Assembly: GCA_030018935.1 (NCBI GenBank)
Contig: JASEGZ010000010.1
Location: 1-44,932 of the forward strand
Origin: Syntrophales bacterium
GTDB taxonomy: Bacteria; Desulfobacterota; Syntrophia; Syntrophales; CG2-30-49-12
Direction of reading: 5' to 3'
DNA: 44,932 nt
A program made the translations under genes and the position numbers. Position 1 is the stretch's first letter; every line of letters starts with the position of its first letter. Shown here piece after piece: positions 32,103 through 40,085 of this stretch. The notes under the pieces were generated by a model, which ran no database searches, was not told where the DNA came from, and saw only the letters and a list, made by a program, of their open reading frames with translations.

Positions 32103-33197
32103 ATGGGAACGAATAATATCGGCCTGGGCAGGCATACCCTGAAAACCGCCAATATCCCTATACTGACGAAGATACTCAGTCTGCCGTGGGGGACGACCAG
32201 CCCTCTCCGTGCAGAAGTTTATTTTACCAACATGAAGGTTTTCCCCAATCTGAAATGGGGGACACGAGATCCCGTCGCCTTCAGGGATGCGGAACTGGGC
32301 CTGATCCGTCTCCGGGCTTTTGGTGTTTTTAATCTTCGTGTCATACAGCCGGTTTTCTTCATCAACAGCCTCGTAGGAACCCAGGGAATGTTTACCACCG
32401 AGGAGATTGAGGAATACCTGAACCGTGTTATCGTCTCACGTTTTAACGATTTCGTGGGAGAAAGCATTGACACCATTTTCAATCTTCCCGCCCGCTACAA
32501 TGAACTCTCGGAGGAATTGAAAAAGCTCCTCCCATCTTACCTCCTGGACAGGACGGTCAAATACAATTTATTCCTACCCTTTGCCCCCGGTGTGGTTGGG
32601 ACCTGGAGGGGGAGAAAGCTTCCCTGGTACTCATCTGCAAGAACTGCAATTCTGTGGAGCTGTCCCGGAACGGTATTTGACCCCGTCTCATTTATCGTGA
32701 TGGCGCCAGGTGCCGATGGCCCATTATACTATCTTCCTTTCTGGAGGTTGAAAGTCACCATCGAGGGTATCAAACTCGCCTCCTACGCAGACCTGATCAG
32801 GGTGGGAAACTTACCCAGAGCCATTACGGACGTCTGCGAGGAAAAAACACTCTATTTCTGGTTCCCTGCCTTCAAAGTTAATCCTGCCCTCTTCTTAAGA
32901 TGGGCAAGACAGATGACTGTCTTTCAACCGGAAGGCAAGACAGATGATACACTTCCCAACGGGCTTTATCCGGTTACCCTTCCCGTTCAAGAAGCGTTAG
33001 AAAGTGCAAAGATTATCATCGCAAGCATCACCGCGGATAAAAGGGCAATTTTCCCCCTTCTCTCTAAAATCCAGCTCAGATTAGAGGAGTCTCATCTCGT
33101 TTACCACCCGTTTACCGTAAGCCACCATGAACTTATCCATACACAGATGCATTTGAGCATTGATAAAAAGGCCCTCACTTACGGGATAGGTTTGTAG
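32103..33197 (+). CDS. Chimera: SPFH-domain protein joined to C-terminus of its zinc-ribbon neighbour
   Basis: Residues 5-140 match the middle of a YdjI-type SPFH (virion core protein-like) protein: LGRHTLKTANIPILTKI, AEVYFTNMKVFPNLKWGTRD, FTTEEIEEYLNRVIVSRF, ARYNELSEELK. The first 60-70 residues of that family, and everything after about residue 141, are missing. From there the sequence is the C-terminal region of a protein normally encoded next to such SPFH genes, with LYYLPFWRLKVTIEGI, LRVGNLP-like IRVGNLPRAI, FWFPAFKVNPALFLRWARQ and YHPFTVSHHELIH. Its usual zinc ribbons are gone. The simplest reading is an internal deletion across two adjacent genes that happened to keep the frame, with 5' loss as well. 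Function probably lost; assembly error not excluded. Confidence 0.75.
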   Translation: MGTNNIGLGRHTLKTANIPILTKILSLPWGTTSPLRAEVYFTNMKVFPNLKWGTRDPVAFRDAELGLIRLRAFGVFNLRVIQPVFFINSLVGTQGMFTTEEIEEYLNRVIVSRFNDFVGESIDTIFNLPARYNELSEELKKLLPSYLLDRTVKYNLFLPFAPGVVGTWRGRKLPWYSSARTAILWSCPGTVFDPVSFIVMAPGADGPLYYLPFWRLKVTIEGIKLASYADLIRVGNLPRAITDVCEEKTLYFWFPAFKVNPALFLRWARQMTVFQPEGKTDDTLPNGLYPVTLPVQEALESAKIIIASITADKRAIFPLLSKIQLRLEESHLVYHPFTVSHHELIHTQMHLSIDKKALTYGIGL

Positions 33198-33324
33198 CAG
33201 CGGTTTCCCACGGCTCAACATGCCGGAGATTTACATCCTTCCTATCAGACGTGAGGTATTTGCAACATCCCTTCTTCCCACCAGTGAAGCGAAAAATTTT
33301 CGGTGACAGCCCCCCAAAAAATAC

Positions 33325-33353
33325 TTGACATGGGTATTATTATTTTTTAAAAT
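33325..33353 (+). promoter_or_regulatory. Sigma-70 promoter of nikR
   Basis: TTGACA, a 17-base spacer and TAAAAT lie 25 bases upstream of the nikR start. The -35 box is perfect and the -10 box differs from consensus at one position. It probably drives nikR and perhaps the tonB-exbB genes behind it. No clear NikR palindrome overlaps it, but GTAACAC (33827-33833), which resembles one half of the proposed Desulfobacterota NikR site, lies before tonB. Confidence 0.7.
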
Positions 33354-33377
33354 GTGCCACACAAGGGGAGGAAAAAG

Positions 33378-33797
33378 ATGGGAGAGGTTGTACGTTTCGG
33401 CGTTTCGTTAGATGAGAGTCTGCTGGGAAAATTTGATCAGCTCATTGCCCGCAAGGGTTACACCAACCGCTCGGAAGCCATTCGAGACCTGATCCGTGAC
33501 AGCCTGGTGCAGGCGGAGTGGGAGGTCGGTACAGGCGAGACGATAGGGACAATTACCATTGTTTATAACCATCATACGAGAGAGATTTCCGATACCCTTG
33601 CTCATCTGCAGCATCGTTATTACAGGTCTATCGTCTCTACCACGCATATACACCTGGATGAGCATAACTGTCTGGAGGTCTTGATTGTTAGGGGGAAGGG
33701 TGAAGAAATTAAAGAGATCAGTGATCGACTTATCGGCGCCAGGGGAGTGAAACATGGAAAACTATCTCTCACGACTACGGGAAAAGAACTGACATAA
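33378..33797 (+). CDS. nikR: Nickel-responsive regulator NikR
   Basis: A 139-residue ribbon-helix-helix/ACT-type repressor. The N-terminal DNA-binding part is [20 protein letters not shown] with [15 protein letters not shown]. The C-terminal nickel site is complete: His79, His90, His92 and Cys98 (LQHRYY and [10 protein letters not shown]) keep the spacing of His76, His87, His89 and Cys95 in E. coli NikR. The first ATG in the frame, at 33354, is inside the promoter, so the ATG after GGGGAGGAAAAAG is preferred. It heads the TonB/ABC uptake locus and probably represses part of it when nickel is abundant. Cytoplasmic. Confidence 0.95.
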   Translation: MGEVVRFGVSLDESLLGKFDQLIARKGYTNRSEAIRDLIRDSLVQAEWEVGTGETIGTITIVYNHHTREISDTLAHLQHRYYRSIVSTTHIHLDEHNCLEVLIVRGKGEEIKEISDRLIGARGVKHGKLSLTTTGKELT

Positions 33798-33852
33798 AAA
33801 TTACCCCCAAAATTTTTTTATCCCTGAGTAACACGAATTTAATTATCGTATT

Positions 33853-34593
33853 ATGGAAATTACCCCCCTGTTGTTCAAGCTGGTGTCTTCTGGTGGAGGA
33901 AAGGTATTGAACATATTGAACATACGGCATAACCCCGGGCTTTTTATTTCAGGAATTATTCATATCCTTATTATGGCTATTCCTGTCTCTTTTGCCGTTG
34001 TCCAGAAATTTGGTGAGATAGAGCTTTTTGTAATAACCGAAGAGATGTCTTCTGTTCGAAAGCAAGAGATACCGGAAAAGACACTAAAAGTTAGCAGAGT
34101 ATTGTCACAGAAGACGAAGAACATGGAAGAACCCCTGAAAATTGAGGAACATCCTGAAATTACAGAAGAAAAAGTAATAGAACCTATATTAATTACGGAT
34201 AAGAGAAAAGATATTGCTTTACCCCTGGCGATTGCTGACCCTCTGGAGAAGGCTTCTCCCGCACCTCAGTCTTTTGCCTCAACCGGAACTTCAGGGCCTC
34301 GTGATGTGGAATTCGGGACGGCAACAGGGCCTAAATTTCTGCACAGGAGAATACCTGTTTACCCTTTGATGGCAAGAAAACTCGGCAAAGAGGGAGTGGT
34401 TGTTTTGCGACTTGCCATTGACCACAGGGGTAATCTTTTAAATGTTGAAGTTACAGAAAGAGCCGGTTACGGCTTTACAGAGGCGGCGATTGAGGCTGTG
34501 AAAAGATCAACATTTCTCCCGGCAAAGAGAGACGGGCAACCCATTATTTCACATGCCCTATTGCCCATAAGATTTATGCTCAGGAGGGATTGA
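33853..34593 (+). CDS. tonB: TonB energy-transducing protein
   Basis: A 246-residue TonB. There is one inner-membrane helix at about residues 36-55 (FISGIIHILIMAIPVSFAVV), preceded by an unusually long cytoplasmic lead. A periplasmic linker rich in Glu, Lys and Pro follows. The C-terminal TonB domain holds RRIPVYPLMARKLGKEG, VVVLRLAIDHRGNL and AIEAVKRSTFLPAKRDGQP. It couples the proton-driven ExbB-ExbD motor to the receptors further on. The stop overlaps the exbB start. Dedicated to this locus by position. Confidence 0.9.
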   Translation: MEITPLLFKLVSSGGGKVLNILNIRHNPGLFISGIIHILIMAIPVSFAVVQKFGEIELFVITEEMSSVRKQEIPEKTLKVSRVLSQKTKNMEEPLKIEEHPEITEEKVIEPILITDKRKDIALPLAIADPLEKASPAPQSFASTGTSGPRDVEFGTATGPKFLHRRIPVYPLMARKLGKEGVVVLRLAIDHRGNLLNVEVTERAGYGFTEAAIEAVKRSTFLPAKRDGQPIISHALLPIRFMLRRD

Positions 34594-35129
34594 TGATTGA
34601 GTTTTTCCTGAAGGGCGGATTCCTGATGTATCCAATCATGCTCTGTTCTCTTGCAGGAGTTGCACTCTTAATCAATAAATTTTTGCAGTACAGAAGAATC
34701 TTGAAAGAGATAGGCAGACCAGATATCCTGAAAGTGAAACCGGCCATATTAGTTCCTCTATTAACGGCGCTGGAGAATGGTGGGAACGAAAAAGAATTAT
34801 CGGTCATCGGCACCCGGCAGGTAAGGGAGATGGAAAAAGGACTGAGCTGGCTTGGACTCATTGCGACGATAGCACCGCTCCTTGGTCTTACAGGTACTGT
34901 TACAGGCATGATTAAGGCATTTATGGTGATCTCAAACAGTTCGAGTGTGAGTCCTTCGATGCTCGCCGGAGGCATCTGGGAAGCCCTCATTACGACGGCA
35001 GCAGGATTACTCGTAGCGATACCGGTACATATTGGGCATCACTACCTTGAAAAGCAGGCCGACGATATCGCCTTTATGATGAAGGAGATAACCATGAGTC
35101 TCTATATGAGGAAACAAAATGCGGGCTAA
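34590..35129 (+). CDS. exbB: ExbB/TolQ-family motor subunit
   Basis: A 179-residue ExbB with three hydrophobic helices: one near the N-terminus (FLMYPIMLCSLAGVALLINK) and the pair GLSWLGLIATIAPLLGLTGTVTGM and ALITTAAGLLVAIPVHIGHHY, which form the proton channel with ExbD. It is shorter than E. coli ExbB but typical for MotA/TolQ/ExbB proteins of this phylum. It starts four bases before the tonB stop. Only seven bases after its stop lies the 3' end of a toxin gene on the opposite strand, which separates it from exbD. Confidence 0.9.
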   Translation: MMIEFFLKGGFLMYPIMLCSLAGVALLINKFLQYRRILKEIGRPDILKVKPAILVPLLTALENGGNEKELSVIGTRQVREMEKGLSWLGLIATIAPLLGLTGTVTGMIKAFMVISNSSSVSPSMLAGGIWEALITTAAGLLVAIPVHIGHHYLEKQADDIAFMMKEITMSLYMRKQNAG

Positions 35130-35136
35130 AAGACCT

Positions 35137-35394
35137 TTAAGGTTTTTTGAGTGTATCGTGGGGACCAATCCTTCTGAGGAGATAATATCCTTTGTGAATT
35201 TCAAAGGTAAAACGATAAAACATCGTAATACTTGCTTCCCATTTGTTTTCGTACCCTCCCAGTTTTTTAACCCTCAAAGATGGATGCTGAATGTTTTCCA
35301 TAAAAAGCCTGATCTTTTTATCAAAGGCTTTCTGGACATGATGTGGGAGTTTCTTGTAGTCCTTCTTAAAAGAGTCTGTTCTGACTATTTTCAT
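35137..35394 (-). CDS. RelE/YafQ-superfamily toxin
   Basis: An 85-residue ParE/RelE-fold protein (MKIVRTDSFKKDYKKLPHHV, VKKLGGYENKWEASITMFYR, LLRRIGPHD). Members cleave mRNA on ribosomes or inhibit gyrase; this one looks like the mRNA-interferase kind from the F-YR-F and H-D near the end. Its ATG overlaps the stop of the antitoxin gene (ATGA), giving an antitoxin-first operon. It faces against the tonB operon and lies between exbB and exbD. Confidence 0.8.
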   Translation of the reverse strand: MKIVRTDSFKKDYKKLPHHVQKAFDKKIRLFMENIQHPSLRVKKLGGYENKWEASITMFYRFTFEIHKGYYLLRRIGPHDTLKKP

Positions 35395-35642
35395 GCATTT
35401 AGATCAGTGATGAGTTCATCTACCGATAAAAATTCCTTAACCCTTCCTGATGCTATATCCGAGTCTGCTTCTGTTTCTGCCATTTTCCAGTCAAAATCCC
35501 TGAAATACAGGGGAAGTGTTAATGCATACCTGATAAGTTCATATATTGCAGACTCTTCATTTGGAAGGTGCGATTCCTCTTTAAACTTCATCACTTTATC
35601 AAACATGCTATTTGGTAATTCTAAAACGACTTTTTTACCCAT
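35391..35642 (-). CDS. Antitoxin of the RelE-type module
   Basis: An 83-residue protein. The N-terminal KKVVLELPNSMFDKV and AIYELIRYALTLPLYF form a ribbon-helix-helix-like DNA-binding part. The tail ASGRVKEFLSVDELITDL is the toxin-wrapping segment common in RelE-type antitoxins. AGGAGG precedes the start and a near-consensus promoter lies 27 bases upstream. It would neutralise the toxin and repress its own promoter. Confidence 0.78.
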   Translation of the reverse strand: MGKKVVLELPNSMFDKVMKFKEESHLPNEESAIYELIRYALTLPLYFRDFDWKMAETEADSDIASGRVKEFLSVDELITDLNA

Positions 35643-35668
35643 TTTTTACCTCCTCTTTTGTTCGGTAA

Positions 35669-35697
35669 ATATTAACACGGGATATGCTTTATGTCAA
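35669..35697 (-). promoter_or_regulatory. Sigma-70 promoter of the toxin-antitoxin module
   Basis: On the minus strand TTGACA (35697-35692), 17 bases, TAATAT (35674-35669). It sits between the antitoxin and exbD and points away from exbD. Confidence 0.75.
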
Positions 35698-35715
35698 CCA
35701 TAGGGGAATATAAAG

Positions 35716-36114
35716 ATGGAATTTGAACGCAGACGACATAATCATGCTCATATGGATATTGCTCCATTGGTGGATGTGGTATTTCTCCTGCTTTTATTCT
35801 TCATGCTTACATCTCATCTGATACAGGAACCGGCAATCAGGATCAAGCTTCCCGAATCAAAGACAGCAGAGGCAAAGAATAAAGCGATTAAAACAGTATT
35901 TATTACGAAGGATGGCAAGATCTATTTTATGGATAAAAGGGTGGAACTAAGGAACCTTCAAATGGCGATTAAAGAAGGATTAACCGATAGGGAAAGAGAC
36001 TTTTTGCGGATAAAGGCGGACAGGGATGTAAGTGTTGGCATTTTAGTAAGTGTGATTGATGAGGTAAGGCATTCAGGGATCAAGAATTTCAGTATTGCGA
36101 CTGAAAGGAGGTGA
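35716..36114 (+). CDS. exbD: ExbD/TolR-family motor subunit
   Basis: A 132-residue ExbD. A single helix near the N-terminus, MDIAPLVDVVFLLLLFFML, carries the proton-translocating Asp20. The periplasmic part has IKLPESKTAEA, IFVTKDGK-like VFITKDGKIYF and LRIKADRDVSVGILVSVID. It completes the TonB-ExbB-ExbD motor. Its distance from exbB (586 bases) is due entirely to the toxin-antitoxin insertion, so expression may depend on a new promoter or on read-through. Start preceded by AGGGGAATATAA. Confidence 0.9.
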   Translation: MEFERRRHNHAHMDIAPLVDVVFLLLLFFMLTSHLIQEPAIRIKLPESKTAEAKNKAIKTVFITKDGKIYFMDKRVELRNLQMAIKEGLTDRERDFLRIKADRDVSVGILVSVIDEVRHSGIKNFSIATERR

Positions 36115-36186
36115 AGAATTTTATTTTATAGTGGTGAAAAACACAGGAAAAGAAGGCTTTGACAACGACAAAAAGGAGGTAGAGAG

Positions 36187-36681
36187 ATGGAAGTTTCCAA
36201 AGACACATTGAAGAAGATCTATACTACAAGCTTTGCAGGGCATATAGGCTATATTATGGCTGTGGCAGAGAAGATCGGTAGAGAAGAGGCCATAAGGATT
36301 AATGCCAGGCTCCACGCAGGGATGGCCGAAATGGTAAAACAGAACCTCTCAAAATTGGGTATAACCGGGGATGATGCCAGGGCGGGTATGGCTGTTATAG
36401 ATGCCATAATGGAAGAGCACTACCCTGGATTTAGTGAGTTGATGGAACGGGAGCGGACTGAAAGTACTCCCAAAAGGGTTGTATCCAGGCACAAGGGATG
36501 GTGTGCTACCTTGGCTGCCTGCCAGATGCTGGGGATATCCCCAAAGGACTTCTGCCCCATCCCGCACGAGGAAGGTCTTACCCCAATAGTTCAGGTTTTA
36601 AACCCAAAACTCCGGGTGAAGTTGGGTAAGATCAGACCAGAAGATGAGTACTGTGAATTGATAGTTGAGCTTGAGGATTGA
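36187..36681 (+). CDS. ATC-hydrolase-family protein
   Basis: A 164-residue cytoplasmic protein resembling the L-2-amino-thiazoline-4-carboxylate hydrolase family in overall pattern: a helical N-terminal half (GHIGYIMAVAEKIGREEAIR) and a Cys-bearing half with GWCATLAACQMLG, FCPIPHEEG and DEYCELIVELED. Many such genes in anaerobes have no known substrate. AAGGAGGTAGAG precedes the start. Placed between exbD and the CooT/receptor genes it may share their transcript. A role in metal or thiol chemistry is only suggested by its cysteines and position. Confidence 0.6.
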   Translation: MEVSKDTLKKIYTTSFAGHIGYIMAVAEKIGREEAIRINARLHAGMAEMVKQNLSKLGITGDDARAGMAVIDAIMEEHYPGFSELMERERTESTPKRVVSRHKGWCATLAACQMLGISPKDFCPIPHEEGLTPIVQVLNPKLRVKLGKIRPEDEYCELIVELED

Positions 36682-36772
36682 TACTTCTTTCCCTGGAGAT
36701 CACCATTGTCTTTGAATTGACTTAAGAAGAGGTTTTTATTAATCCTTATCAAAGAGGAAAGGAGGAGGTATT

Positions 36773-36967
36773 GTGTGTGAAGCAAATGCTTATCTGAACA
36801 CGGAAGAAGGAAAGGAAGAGCTTCTTATGGAGGGGGTAAATATACTTCGGCCCGACAAGGATGGAGTCTATCTACAGAGTATCTTTGGGGAGCAGAAGTT
36901 AGTGAAGGCTCACATCAATTCTACAATGAGCGCTTACGATTTGAGAATGAAAAAGAGGAGGTTTAAG
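36773..36967 (+). CDS. CooT-like nickel-binding protein, open into the receptor gene
   Basis: From a GTG after GGAGGAGG, the frame reads MCEANAYLNTEEGKEELLME, then GVNILRPDKDGVYLQSIFGE and QKLVKAHI. This is the complete pattern of CooT-family proteins (about 65 residues), in which Cys2 binds nickel. CooT in Rhodospirillum supports CO dehydrogenase nickel insertion. No stop codon follows. The frame continues through NSTMSAYDLRMKKRRFK into the TonB-receptor start at codon 66. Either the stop was lost and a fusion is made, or internal initiation yields the receptor while CooT is translated with a tail. Listed only to the receptor start. Confidence 0.72.
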
Positions 36968-38974
36968 ATGAGGTCTTTGAAGTTGGTTTTTGTTTTAGTA
37001 GCGATTATGGGTCTTTTTTTCTCCCAGGTGAGTTGGGCGGAGGAGAAAGGGGTCAACAAACTGGAGGAGATTGTGGTGACAGCCACAAAATACGAGACTC
37101 CGATAAAGGATATACCTGGTTCGGTTACAGTCATTACCTCAGAAGAGATAAAAAACCAGCATCTGCCCAACGGTGATATAGGGGATGTTTTACGTTCGAT
37201 TCCAGGTATTACCCTCCGCCGCGCATATGCTCCTTTTCCCGCCTATCCCAATATCCGCGGGGTGGGTAGCGACCTGACGGTCATTCTGGTCAACGGTATC
37301 CCCACTAACTGGGAAATCACTCAGGCTATACCGCCGGAGAATATTGAACGAATCGAAATTGTTCGCGGACCCGCCTCTGCCCTTTACGGGGCCAATGCCA
37401 GCGGCGGGGTAATAAATATAATAACCAAAGAGGGCAAGAAGGAGTTTAAGAGCACCTTCAGCGGGGGATACGGCACCTTCGATACCTATCGTCTTAGCGC
37501 TACTGCAAGTGGAGGTTTAGACAAGTTATATTACTCCCTTGCAGTTGCACAAGAAGAATCGGACGGAGAGAACATAGTAACCAATAATGTCGTTCCCGGC
37601 ATAACGATGGTCGAAAAATGCAGATATGATAAAAAGAGTGTTTCCCTCAATACAAACTATAGATTCAATGGCAGTTCCAGGTTGTCGTTTCTCTATAACT
37701 TCTTCAATGATGACTATACCAGAGGCCGTCCCAATGTGGGAGGTGACTGGGACCGGCACTTTGCCAGTCTCATCTATGACCAGAAGCTGGGCGAGAGCTT
37801 TGCCTTCAAAGGTTCATTGGGATACCGTTATGATGACCTCTTGCACCGCTATGATTACGGAGGAACCAAGTATGCCGAAAGGCAAAGACGCTATACCGAT
37901 TATGATGAAACCCCCTTAGAATTACAGCTCACCGGTGACATTGGTTTGAGAAATACCCTGACTGCCGGTTTCTTTTATAATAAACAGACGACCGACCAGG
38001 ATTTTATCAGTTCTACTACCGGCGCTTCCACACAGCAAAATAGGTACAAGATAAGGACTATTGCGGGCTATCTGCAGGATGTGTGGAAACCGACAGAGTC
38101 ATCGATCGTCACAGCAGGAGTTCGATATGACAAATGGAAGAACTATGACAATACCTTTACCACCTTTAAGACTAGAAACCCTGAGGACAGTTCCCATGAT
38201 AATTGGAGCCCCAAGGTCGGGTTAAGGTATAACTTTACAGCGCAGACTTCTATCTGGACAAACTACGGTATGGGCTACATGCCTCCCACTCCTGAACAAC
38301 TGTATGATGATCGAACGTCCGGGGGGAATCCGAGGCAGCCTAACCCGGATCTCAAGCCTGAGAAGACCCATTCCTGGGAGCTTGGTATGGAGAAATGGTT
38401 TGGCGAATCCGTACAGGCCAGGCTCGTTGGTTTTTACAATTACACCGATGACAAGATACTCTCATGGTTTAGTGCGGATAACGTCTGGATGAATAAGAAT
38501 ATTGGGCGTACGCAGTCTTATGGAACTGAATTTGAGATTGCATTACATCCTCTTGAGCACTTGCTGGTGACGGCAAACTATACCTGGAATAAGGCCAAGA
38601 TCGATGAAAACCCTTCCAAACCGGCACAGGAAGGCAACTGGCTGCCCTTTAGCCCGAAGCATAAGGCTAATCTGGGTGTAACTTATGCTATGGAAAATAA
38701 TTTTACCGTCAGCGGGTTTGCACGTTATCTGAGCCTTCAGCATACCAATGATGATAATAAAAAATATACCGCTGCAGGAGAAGAGATGTTTATGGACAGT
38801 TCATTTGTAGTAGATTTAAAAGCCGTAAAGCATTTGCCTGTTAGATGGGGTTGTCTGAGAAATATCGATCTTTCATTGAGCGTGGATAACGTATTCGATG
38901 AGAAATATAGAACCTTCTATGTGTACGAGGACCCGGGCAGGGTATTCTTCGGAGAGGTGAAGTTTACTTTCTAA
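36968..38974 (+). CDS. TonB-dependent outer-membrane receptor
   Basis: A 668-residue receptor. A signal peptide (about residues 1-24, ending SQVSWA) is followed by the TonB box EEIVVTA (33-39). A plug domain holds SVTVITSEEIK, LRSIPGITLRR, ERIEIVRGPASALYGANASG and GVINIITKEG. The barrel ends in FFGEVKFTF with the terminal Phe needed for assembly. The chosen ATG follows AGGAGG by six bases and matches the start of the second receptor at 44204; the frame upstream encodes a CooT-like domain. With NikR, TonB-ExbBD and an ABC importer nearby, a nickel chelate is the likely cargo. Iron or cobalamin receptors share this architecture, so the cargo is inferred from context. Confidence 0.92.
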   Translation: MRSLKLVFVLVAIMGLFFSQVSWAEEKGVNKLEEIVVTATKYETPIKDIPGSVTVITSEEIKNQHLPNGDIGDVLRSIPGITLRRAYAPFPAYPNIRGVGSDLTVILVNGIPTNWEITQAIPPENIERIEIVRGPASALYGANASGGVINIITKEGKKEFKSTFSGGYGTFDTYRLSATASGGLDKLYYSLAVAQEESDGENIVTNNVVPGITMVEKCRYDKKSVSLNTNYRFNGSSRLSFLYNFFNDDYTRGRPNVGGDWDRHFASLIYDQKLGESFAFKGSLGYRYDDLLHRYDYGGTKYAERQRRYTDYDETPLELQLTGDIGLRNTLTAGFFYNKQTTDQDFISSTTGASTQQNRYKIRTIAGYLQDVWKPTESSIVTAGVRYDKWKNYDNTFTTFKTRNPEDSSHDNWSPKVGLRYNFTAQTSIWTNYGMGYMPPTPEQLYDDRTSGGNPRQPNPDLKPEKTHSWELGMEKWFGESVQARLVGFYNYTDDKILSWFSADNVWMNKNIGRTQSYGTEFEIALHPLEHLLVTANYTWNKAKIDENPSKPAQEGNWLPFSPKHKANLGVTYAMENNFTVSGFARYLSLQHTNDDNKKYTAAGEEMFMDSSFVVDLKAVKHLPVRWGCLRNIDLSLSVDNVFDEKYRTFYVYEDPGRVFFGEVKFTF

Positions 38975-39056
38975 TATCTTCCGTAGTTGAAAAGTCGTAC
39001 CCTGTTACGTTCAATCAGGCGGTTTCCAGGACAGAAGATAATGTCAGCGCAATACT

Positions 39057-40085
39057 ATGATCAGGTTCCCGAAATTCAAAATCTCGCTACAGTTCTGTAA
39101 AGTGATACCTTTAATCTTTCTTGCTGTTGTCTCGTCTGCAGGAAGTTCATATGCTAAGTGCAGAGAGATTGTTGATACCGAGGGGAGAAGGGTGGTTATA
39201 CCGGAGAAGATTAATAAAGCGGTAATTTTGAGCGGGACCTGTATCGAAACGATATATATTTTGGGGGCTCTGGACAGGGTGGCGGGCATCAGCAAAAGCA
39301 TAGTCGACAGCGCTTTGTGTAAGTTCATACCGGCTCTGAAAAGAATCCCCGTAATAGCCCAATCGGTACGCAATATAAATATAGAAAGGGTTCTTGCGCT
39401 GAAGCCGGATATCCTTGTCACCATAGGGCCGGAACATCCGCTAGGTATGGACAGAAAGACGATAAAGAGGTTGGAGGAATTCGGCATACCCGTCGTCCTG
39501 CTGAATCTGGAGAGTCTGGATGAAAACTATTATTCGATTGAACTCATGGGAAAGATCTTTGGAAACGAAAGGCGTGCGGCAGAGCTGATAAACCATATGA
39601 AAGGCATCATAGGGGGTATTCAATGTAAATTGAAAAAGATAGACGATACTCGCAGGATCAAGGCATTGTACATCTCCGGAGCCGGACCGAATTATATTGC
39701 AGGCGGCTACTGGGGTAAACAGGACATAAGGGTTCTTGCAGGCGCTCACAACGTTGCGGAGGATATAAAACTATTCATGACAACAGTATCCTTCGAGCAG
39801 ATCAGTATATGGAATCCTGATGTGATTACCATATCCGCCTCTGCAAAATACACGGCAGCGGATGTGATGAATAACCCACATCTTAGGCATATAAATGCAG
39901 TCGGACAAAAGAGGGTATACAAACATCCCCGTGAGATAGCCGGACTTTTCACCCCACGTGTTCCTCTTCTGCTTGCATGGCATACGGCGAAGTTTTATCC
40001 CGAACTCATGATCGACTGGGCCGATATTACAGATAAATTTTTTAAGAAATTTTACGGAGTCTCGTATCATGACCCGAAAGACTAA
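39057..40085 (+). CDS. Periplasmic substrate-binding protein, iron-complex/cobalamin (BtuF/FepB) class
   Basis: A 342-residue binding protein with a Sec signal (VIPLIFLAVVSSAGSSYA). Class III features follow: EIVDTEGRRVVIPEKINKAV, ETIYILGALDRVAGIS, VLALKPDILVTIGP and AGLFTPRVPLLLAWHTAKFYPEL. No lipobox is present. This class carries metal chelates such as ferric siderophores, haem, cobalamin or nickel complexes. It overlaps the permease gene by 17 bases. The ribosome site is weak, and a 19-codon frame starting at 39041 overlaps its beginning. Confidence 0.88.
   Translation: MIRFPKFKISLQFCKVIPLIFLAVVSSAGSSYAKCREIVDTEGRRVVIPEKINKAVILSGTCIETIYILGALDRVAGISKSIVDSALCKFIPALKRIPVIAQSVRNINIERVLALKPDILVTIGPEHPLGMDRKTIKRLEEFGIPVVLLNLESLDENYYSIELMGKIFGNERRAAELINHMKGIIGGIQCKLKKIDDTRRIKALYISGAGPNYIAGGYWGKQDIRVLAGAHNVAEDIKLFMTTVSFEQISIWNPDVITISASAKYTAADVMNNPHLRHINAVGQKRVYKHPREIAGLFTPRVPLLLAWHTAKFYPELMIDWADITDKFFKKFYGVSYHDPKD

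Noticed and set aside
33827-33856. GTAACAC before tonB as a full NikR operator
   Set aside because: Only one half-site is clear and the expected inverted GTGTTAC at 13-14 bases is absent.
39041-39100. 19-codon frame (MSAQYYDQVPEIQNLATVL) overlapping the start of the substrate-binding protein gene
   Set aside because: It could be a leader peptide, but nothing such as clustered codons or an attenuator hairpin supports regulation.
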